This document shows positions 6,702 to 10,938 of a stretch of DNA of 10,938 bases, piece after piece; the stretch's first letter is position 1, and each line of letters begins with the position of its first letter. The position numbers were made by a program, and so were the translations under genes. Under the pieces are notes generated by a model, which saw nothing but the letters and a program-made list of their open reading frames with translations, was not told the origin of the DNA and ran no database searches. Where the stretch lies: the NCBI GenBank assembly GCA_023390985.1, contig JAEWBU010000067.1, forward strand, positions 1 through 10,938. Reading direction: 5' to 3'. The DNA is from Pseudomonadota bacterium (GTDB taxonomy: Bacteria; Pseudomonadota; Gammaproteobacteria; Burkholderiales; Burkholderiaceae_C).

Positions 6702-7739
6702 ATGTCCTTGACCCGCCCCCTGCAGGGCGTCCGCGTCGTCGAATTCGAAGGCATCGGCCCCGGCCCGGTGGCCGGCCGCATGCTGGCCGGCATGGGCGCC
6801 GAAGTCGTCGCGCTCGCGCGGCCGACCAGCCGCGTCAACCTCAAGCTGGGCACGCCGGTGGCGGACAACCCGCTGCGCGAAGGCAAGAGCGTCGTCGAGA
6901 TCGACCTGAAGAAGCCGGAGGACGTGGCGCGCGCGCTCGACATGGTGGCGGGCGCCGACGTGCTGCTCGAAGGCAACCGGCCGGGCGTGATGGAGCGGCT
7001 GGGCCTCGGGCCCTCCGTGTGCCTGGCGCGCAATCCCAGGCTGATCTACGGGCGCATGACCGGCTGGGGCCAGTCCGGCCCGCTGGCGCAGGCCGCCGGC
7101 CACGACCTCAACTACGTGGCGCTGACCGGCCTGCTGTCGCTGTCGGCGCGGCCCGGGGACCGGCCCATCGTTCCGCCCACCGTGGTCGGCGACGCGAGCG
7201 GCGCGCTGGGCCTCGCCTTCGGCATTGCCTGCGCGCTGGCCGACGTGCGCGCCGGTGGCCCCGGCCGCGTGGTCGACGCCGCCATCACCGACGTGCTGTC
7301 GATGCTGGGCATGCTGGCGCAATGGGTGCGCACCCGCGGCGCCCTGGACGGCGGCCAGCCCAGCGTCTTCCACGACTCGCCCTACTACGACACCTACGAG
7401 TGCGCCGACGGCAAGTACGTGTCGGTCGCCGCCATGGAGCCGCAGTTCTACGACCTGTTCCTGGCCAAGCTGGGGCTGGACAAGGTGGACCGCAGGAAGC
7501 AGGACGTGCAGTCCGAATGGCCGGCGCTGAAGGCGCGCGTGACCGCGATCTTCCGCACGCGCTCCCGCCAGCACTGGTGCGAATTGCTGGAGGGCACCGA
7601 CGTCTGCTTCGCGCCCGTACTGGGCATGGCCGAGGCCGCGGCGCACCCGCACAACGTGGCGCGCAGGGTGTTCCGCGCGGGGGCCGCGCCGGGCGAGCTG
7701 CGTCCGGCGGTGGCGCCGCGTTTCCTGCCAGCCGACTGA
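6702..7739 (+). CDS. Alpha-methylacyl-CoA racemase (CaiB/BaiF superfamily)
   Basis: This 345-residue protein is more like eukaryotic AMACR and mycobacterial MCR than like CoA-transferases. GWGQSGPLAQAAGHDLNY (121-138) holds His134. GDAS at 163-166 holds Asp164. MEPQFY at 245-250 holds Glu246. These match His126, Asp156 and Glu241 of the M. tuberculosis racemase with nearly constant offsets (+8, +8, +5). The C-terminal WCELLEGTDVCFAPVL (292-307) is also AMACR-like. The reaction is interconversion of (2R)- and (2S)-2-methylacyl-CoA by proton exchange at carbon 2, which makes branched chains acceptable to stereospecific acyl-CoA dehydrogenases. The 4-base gap from the dehydrogenase indicates one transcript, with only a weak ribosome site. 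A large stem-loop follows its stop. Class III CoA-transferase activity is the main alternative but is less likely given the full racemase residue set. Confidence 0.9.
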   Translation: MSLTRPLQGVRVVEFEGIGPGPVAGRMLAGMGAEVVALARPTSRVNLKLGTPVADNPLREGKSVVEIDLKKPEDVARALDMVAGADVLLEGNRPGVMERLGLGPSVCLARNPRLIYGRMTGWGQSGPLAQAAGHDLNYVALTGLLSLSARPGDRPIVPPTVVGDASGALGLAFGIACALADVRAGGPGRVVDAAITDVLSMLGMLAQWVRTRGALDGGQPSVFHDSPYYDTYECADGKYVSVAAMEPQFYDLFLAKLGLDKVDRRKQDVQSEWPALKARVTAIFRTRSRQHWCELLEGTDVCFAPVLGMAEAAAHPHNVARRVFRAGAAPGELRPAVAPRFLPAD

Positions 7740-7755
7740 TCGCTACGCGAGGCCT

Positions 7756-7799
7756 GGGGGCCATGCCGCCATCGTGTTCGCGACGGCGGCGTGGCTTCC
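7756..7799 (+). terminator. Long stem-loop after the racemase gene, possible terminator or processing hairpin
   Basis: Bases 7756-7774 pair with 7781-7799 over 19 positions: 15 Watson-Crick pairs, three G-U wobbles (7758/7797, 7759/7796, 7764/7791) and one A-C mismatch (7771/7784). The loop is 6 bases (TGTTCG). It begins 17 bases after the racemase stop. A clear T-tract is missing after the stem, so it is not a textbook intrinsic terminator. It could instead attenuate, stabilise an upstream mRNA end, or guide RNase processing between two gene blocks. Confidence 0.5.
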
Positions 7800-7814
7800 T
7801 GCATCCCGTCGCGT

Positions 7815-7833
7815 CGATATCCGCCACATATCG
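7815..7833. promoter_or_regulatory. LysR-box-like inverted repeat upstream of the CoA-transferase gene
   Basis: CGATAT (7815-7820) and ATATCG (7828-7833) are perfect 6-base inverted arms separated by 7 bases. The ATAT-N7-ATAT core satisfies the T-N11-A rule of LysR-type regulators (T7818, A7830). It is one of the few AT-richer spots in the window and lies in a 168-base gap, 75-93 bases before the next start, a usual distance for an activator site. No LysR-type gene is present in the window, so the cognate regulator is unknown. A TetR- or GntR-type operator is equally possible. Confidence 0.4.
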
Positions 7834-7852
7834 CCCAAGCCACGAACGGTAT

Positions 7853-7881
7853 TTGTCAGGTCTTTCCGCAGCGTCGACGAT
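7853..7881 (+). promoter_or_regulatory. Weak candidate sigma-70 promoter
   Basis: TTGTCA at 7853-7858 matches five of six bases of the -35 consensus. After a 17-base spacer, GACGAT at 7876-7881 matches only three of six bases of the -10 consensus. The position, 20 bases downstream of the LysR-like box and 26 bases before the CoA-transferase start, is suitable for an activator-dependent promoter. The weak -10 makes this tentative. Confidence 0.2.
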
Positions 7882-7907
7882 GCGCCCACCTCCCCATTGC
7901 CACGCCC

Positions 7908-9125
7908 ATGACCTCGACCCCTCCGTTCGGCCCGCTCGCCGGCGTTCGCATTCTCGACCTGACGACAGTACTGATGGGCCCGTTCGCCACGCAGCAGCTG
8001 GGCGACCTGGGTGCCGACGTCATCAAGGTGGAGGCGCCCACCGGCGACAGCACCCGCAACATCGGGCCGATGCGGCATGCCGGGATGGGACCGGTGTTCC
8101 TGCACTGCAACCGCAACAAGCGCAGCATCGTGCTGGACCTCAAGCGCCCCGAAGGCCGCGAGGCGCTGCTGCGCCGGGCCACGACGGTGGATGTGCTGGT
8201 CTACAACGTTCGACCCGCCGCGATGAAGCGGCTGGGCCTGGCCTACGAGGACGTCGCGGCCGTCAACCCCGACATCGTCTATGCCGGCCTCTACGGCTAC
8301 GGCCAGGAGGGCCCCTATGCTGCGCGGCCCGCGTACGACGACCTGATTCAAGGCGCCGTGGGCATCCCCACGCTGTCGATGGCTGCGGGCAGCGAGACGC
8401 CGCGCTATGCCCCCAGCGCGCTGGCCGACCGCATCGTCGGCATCGCGGCCTGCAACGCCATCCTGGCGGCGCTGTTCCACCGCCAGCGCACCGGGGAAGG
8501 CCAGTCCGTGGAAGTGCCGATGTTCGAGACTATGGCGCAGTTCACGCTGGGCGACCACATGGGCGGCGCCACCTTCGAGCCGGCGATCGGCCCCACCGGC
8601 TACCCGCGCATCCTCAATGCCAACCGCAAGCCCTACAGGACGAAGGACGGCTACATCTGCGCGATGTTCTACAACGACCGCCAGTGGCAGGCGTTCTTCG
8701 AGATGACCGGGCGCGCCGAGCTGTTCCGCGCCGACCCGCGCTTCGCCACCATCGGCAAGCGCACCGAGAACATCCACGAGCTCTATGCGATGGTGGCCGA
8801 CGCCATGGCCACGCGCACCACGGCGGAATGGACCGAGGCGCTGATGGAGGCCGACATCCCCAACACGCCGATGAACACCATCGAGTCGCTGATGGACGAT
8901 GAGCACCTGCGCTACGTCGGCTTCTTCGAGCACCAGATGCATCCGACCGAAGGCCCGATCCGCGCGATGCGCACGGCGTCGCGCTTCTCCCGCACGCCGC
9001 CGCGCCAGCAGTCCTTCGCCCCGCGCCTGGGCGAGAACAGCGACGAGCTGCTGCGCGAGGCCGGCTACAGCCTGGCGGAGGTGGCCTCGCTGCGGGCCAG
9101 CGGTGTGCTGGACCCTTCCTCCTGA
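7908..9125 (+). CDS. CaiB/BaiF (class III) CoA-transferase
   Basis: This 405-residue protein has the full class III CoA-transferase length. The N-terminus PLAGVRILDLTTVLMGPFA (9-27) and the LGADVIKVE stretch (34-42) are typical. RPAYDDLIQGAVG (140-152) contains Asp144, at the place of the catalytic aspartate (Asp169 of formyl-CoA transferase) that forms the acyl-anhydride and enzyme-CoA intermediates. It lacks the His of the racemase next door, which is replaced by Tyr143. The likely role is moving CoA from a donor such as succinyl-CoA or acetyl-CoA onto the carboxylic acid, activating it without ATP. The start at 7908 leaves a 10-residue leader before the conserved region, as is usual for the family. 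I see no Shine-Dalgarno sequence before it, and the upstream in-frame extension to 7791 runs through the stem-loop and looks non-coding. It probably opens a second transcription unit. Confidence 0.9.
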   Translation: MTSTPPFGPLAGVRILDLTTVLMGPFATQQLGDLGADVIKVEAPTGDSTRNIGPMRHAGMGPVFLHCNRNKRSIVLDLKRPEGREALLRRATTVDVLVYNVRPAAMKRLGLAYEDVAAVNPDIVYAGLYGYGQEGPYAARPAYDDLIQGAVGIPTLSMAAGSETPRYAPSALADRIVGIAACNAILAALFHRQRTGEGQSVEVPMFETMAQFTLGDHMGGATFEPAIGPTGYPRILNANRKPYRTKDGYICAMFYNDRQWQAFFEMTGRAELFRADPRFATIGKRTENIHELYAMVADAMATRTTAEWTEALMEADIPNTPMNTIESLMDDEHLRYVGFFEHQMHPTEGPIRAMRTASRFSRTPPRQQSFAPRLGENSDELLREAGYSLAEVASLRASGVLDPSS

Positions 9126-9150
9126 AACCAGAAAAGCGGACGAGACAACC

Positions 9151-10317
9151 ATGGAAGCGATCCTCTCCCCCGGACATCGCGAGATCCGCGAAGCCATCCT
9201 GAAGGCCTGCGAGGCCTTCGACGCCGACTACTGGCTGAAGAAGGACAGGGAAGGCGGCTTCCCCGCCGACTTCCACCGGGCCCTGGCCGACGCCGGCTGG
9301 CTGGGCATCTGCATCCCGCAGGCCTATGGCGGCGCGGGCCTGGGCATCACCGAAGCCACGGTGATGATGCAGGCCATCGCCGAATCCGGCGCCGGCATGA
9401 GCGGCGCCTCGGCGGTGCACATGAACATCTTCGGCCTCAACCCGGTGGTGGTGTTCGGCACCGAGGAGCAGAAGCACCGCATGCTGCCGCCGCTGATCGC
9501 GGGCAAGGACAGGACGTGCTTCGCCGTCACGGAACCCAACACGGGCCTCAACACCACGCAGCTGAAGACCCGCGCCGTGCGCGAGGGCGGCCACTACGTG
9601 CTGAGCGGCACTAAGACCTTCATCTCCACCGCCAGCCTCGCCGAGAAGATGCTGATCCTCGCGCGCACCACGCCGCTGGAGGAGGTGAAGAACAAGACCG
9701 AGGGCCTGTCGCTCTTCTACACGGACTTCGACCGCAGCCGCATCGAGGTGCACGAGATCGACAAGATGGGCCGCAAGGCGGTGGACACCAACCAGGTCTT
9801 CATCGACGGCCTGCGCGTCCCGGTGGAAGACCGCATAGGCGAGGAAGGCAAGGGCTTCAAGTACATCCTGCACGGCATGAACGCCGAGCGCATCCTCGTG
9901 GCGGGCGAAGCCGTGGGGCTGGGCCGCGCCGCGCTGGCCCGTGCCGGCCAGTACGCACTGGAGCGCGTGGTGTTCAACCGGCCGATCGGCCTTAACCAGG
10001 CGATCCAGCACCCGTTGGCGAAGTGCTGGATGGAGCTGGAGGCCGCTAACCTGATGGCTTTCCACGCCGCCGCGAAGTTCGACCGCGGCGAGGAGTGCGG
10101 CGTCGAGGCCGGCGCCGCCAAGTACCTCGCCGCCGAAGCGGGCTACAGCGCCTGCGAGACCGCGGTGATGACGCACGGCGGCTACGGGTACGCCAAGGAG
10201 TACCACGTCGAGCGCTACATGCGCGAAGCCATGATCCCGCGCATCGCACCGGTCAGCCGCGAAATGATCCTGTGCTTCATCGCCGAGAAGGTCCTCGGCA
10301 TGCCCAAGTCCTATTGA
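9151..10317 (+). CDS. Acyl-CoA dehydrogenase with isovaleryl-CoA-dehydrogenase-type catalytic glutamate position
   Basis: This 388-residue FAD enzyme covers the whole family: the N-terminal helical domain with PQAYGGAGLG (56-65), the middle beta domain with CFAVTEPNTG (123-132) and GTKTFIST (153-160), and the C-terminal helical domain with the FAD/dimer segment RPIGLNQAIQHPLA (277-290) and THGGYGYAKEY (341-351). The usual base, equivalent to Glu376 of medium-chain enzymes, is replaced by Pro367 in IAPVSRE. Glu246 in GMNAERILVAG (242-252) aligns with Glu254 of isovaleryl-CoA dehydrogenase, the alternative base site. This placement is known in enzymes for branched or long chains. It would introduce the 2,3-double bond and pass electrons to ETF. 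The gap from the CoA-transferase is 25 bases, with a poor ribosome site, so coupling is likely. Confidence 0.92.
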   Translation: MEAILSPGHREIREAILKACEAFDADYWLKKDREGGFPADFHRALADAGWLGICIPQAYGGAGLGITEATVMMQAIAESGAGMSGASAVHMNIFGLNPVVVFGTEEQKHRMLPPLIAGKDRTCFAVTEPNTGLNTTQLKTRAVREGGHYVLSGTKTFISTASLAEKMLILARTTPLEEVKNKTEGLSLFYTDFDRSRIEVHEIDKMGRKAVDTNQVFIDGLRVPVEDRIGEEGKGFKYILHGMNAERILVAGEAVGLGRAALARAGQYALERVVFNRPIGLNQAIQHPLAKCWMELEAANLMAFHAAAKFDRGEECGVEAGAAKYLAAEAGYSACETAVMTHGGYGYAKEYHVERYMREAMIPRIAPVSREMILCFIAEKVLGMPKSY

Positions 10318-10327
10318 AGGAAGTTCC

Positions 10328-10810
10328 ATGAGTTCGCTCTCGCTCGAAGTCGGCATCCACTGGGACGACCTGCCGGTGGGCACGCGCTTTCGCACCAAGA
10401 AGCGCACCGTCACCGAGACCGATCTGGTGAACTTCGTCAACCTGACCTGGCTCACCGAGGAACTCTTCGGCAACGCCGACCCCGAGGACCGCGTCCGCAT
10501 GGGCATTACCGGCCGCGTGGTGCCGGGCGGACTGGTCTACACCTTTGCCGAAGGGCTGGTGGCGCCCTCGTTCCAGTCCTCGGGCATGGCGTTCCTGAAC
10601 GCCGAAATCGACATGAAAGGCCCCACCTTCGTCGGCGACACGCTCTACGTGGACGGCGAAGTCATCGAGCAGCGCGCCACCTCCAGGGCCGACCGCGGCC
10701 TGGTGCGCACCCGCAACGCCGTCGTCAACCAGCGCGGCGACACCGTGCTCGTCTACACCCCGCTGCGCATGATGCGCACGCGCGCGGGCCGGCCACAGCA
10801 ACAACCGTAG
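10328..10810 (+). CDS. MaoC-like hot-dog protein without the canonical hydratase dyad
   Basis: This 160-residue single hot-dog domain has the MaoC layout: the entry strand with RTVTETDLVNFVNLT (26-40), the central helix with GRVVPGGLVYTFAEGL (62-77), then AEIDMKGPTFVGDTLYV (92-108) and a C-terminal strand. In the hydratase-2 motif the catalytic Asp and His positions are Leu42 and Phe47 (in TWLTEELFG, 40-48), and the usual His-Gly of the central helix is Pro66-Gly67. It may be a non-catalytic partner, a thioesterase-like or differently built hydratase, or a partner of the HadA-like protein at 5393-5833. AAGGAAG (10317-10323) gives a good ribosome site 4 bases before the ATG and overlaps the stop of the acyl-CoA dehydrogenase gene. 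Family membership is fairly sure, activity is not. Confidence 0.82.
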   Translation: MSSLSLEVGIHWDDLPVGTRFRTKKRTVTETDLVNFVNLTWLTEELFGNADPEDRVRMGITGRVVPGGLVYTFAEGLVAPSFQSSGMAFLNAEIDMKGPTFVGDTLYVDGEVIEQRATSRADRGLVRTRNAVVNQRGDTVLVYTPLRMMRTRAGRPQQQP

Positions 10811-10818
10811 GAGACTCC

Positions 10819-10938
10819 ATGCAAGCCGATCGCCGCCGCGCGCTCGCCGCCCTGGGCGCGCTGGGTGCAGCCGCCGCCGTGCCCCTGCGCGCCCGCGCCG
10901 GCGCCTGGCCCGACAAACCCGTCAAGCTGGTGCTGCCC
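10819..10938 (+). CDS. Bug/TctC-family periplasmic solute-binding receptor, N-terminal fragment (cut by the right edge)
   Basis: Only 40 codons are present. They encode a signal peptide with an arginine-rich start (D4-R5-R6-R7), an Ala/Leu/Gly hydrophobic core (8-22) and a likely cleavage site after Ala27 (ARA). The mature start WPDKPVKLVLP (30-40) is the hallmark opening of Bug/TctC receptors, which bind carboxylates in the periplasm and serve tripartite tricarboxylate transporters or act as stand-alone sensors. The arginines recall a Tat signal, but the full Tat motif is not met. GGAGA at 10810-10814 overlaps the preceding stop and lies 4 bases before the ATG, so the gene shares the transcript of the catabolic genes. 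This suggests that it captures the pathway substrate. Whether TctA and TctB follow cannot be seen. Confidence 0.85.
   Translation, partial: MQADRRRALAALGALGAAAAVPLRARAGAWPDKPVKLVLP

Noticed and set aside
5189..7033. Long minus-strand frames over the thiolase, MaoC, SDR and racemase genes, and similarly 7743-9197 and 8614-10506
   Set aside because: They overlap genes with clear catalytic motifs on the plus strand and translate to low-complexity His/Arg/Ala/Gly-rich sequence without motifs.
7872..7879. Eight-base palindrome CGTCGACG as a possible operator
   Set aside because: It is short and made of common dinucleotides in this GC-rich genome, and nothing else marks it as a binding site.
7791..7907. 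N-terminal extension of the CoA-transferase to an ATG at 7791
   Set aside because: The 39 extra residues overlap the stem-loop and the LysR-like box, have no family similarity, and the conserved region begins 10 residues after ATG 7908.

Overview
The window is about 70% GC by eye and densely packed. It carries CaiB/BaiF-family proteins, hot-dog-fold hydratase-like proteins and the start of a Bug/TctC solute receptor. This mix is typical of catabolic islands in Burkholderiales, most likely a Comamonadaceae-like betaproteobacterium. That assignment is an inference from gene content and codon bias, with no rRNA or other marker to confirm it. I see no tRNA, rRNA, CRISPR, insertion sequence or phage gene.

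Layout. On the minus strand, 3245 to 2280 encodes a nitronate monooxygenase / NAD(P)H:flavin oxidoreductase-like protein. It is followed after 23 bases by a large MalT-like ATPase regulator (2256 to 1) that runs off the left edge before its expected DNA-binding domain. A 128-base divergent region (3246-3373) holds a perfect GC-rich hairpin overlapping a G-quadruplex motif. On the plus strand come nine genes in one direction: enoyl-CoA hydratase/isomerase, SCP2-type thiolase, FAS1-like MaoC N-domain protein, short-chain dehydrogenase, alpha-methylacyl-CoA racemase, then a 168-base gap, class III CoA-transferase, acyl-CoA dehydrogenase, second MaoC-like protein, and the first 40 codons of a Bug/TctC periplasmic receptor cut by the right edge. 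The 168-base gap holds a 19-position stem-loop and a LysR-box-like inverted repeat, so the plus-strand genes may form two transcription units (3374-7739 and 7908 onward).

How the genes fit together (inference). The receptor would capture a carboxylic acid and the CoA-transferase would activate it. The racemase would set the 2-methyl stereochemistry. The acyl-CoA dehydrogenase, a hydratase, the short-chain dehydrogenase and the SCP2-type thiolase would complete one beta-oxidation round. A dedicated racemase together with an SCP2-type thiolase points to an alpha-methyl-branched acid, such as an isoprenoid-derived, terpenoid or sterol side-chain-like acid. The actual substrate cannot be read from the sequence.

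The main oddity is the hydration step. The crotonase-family protein has neither canonical hydratase glutamate and looks like an isomerase. Both MaoC-like proteins lack the canonical Asp/His pair of hydratase 2.
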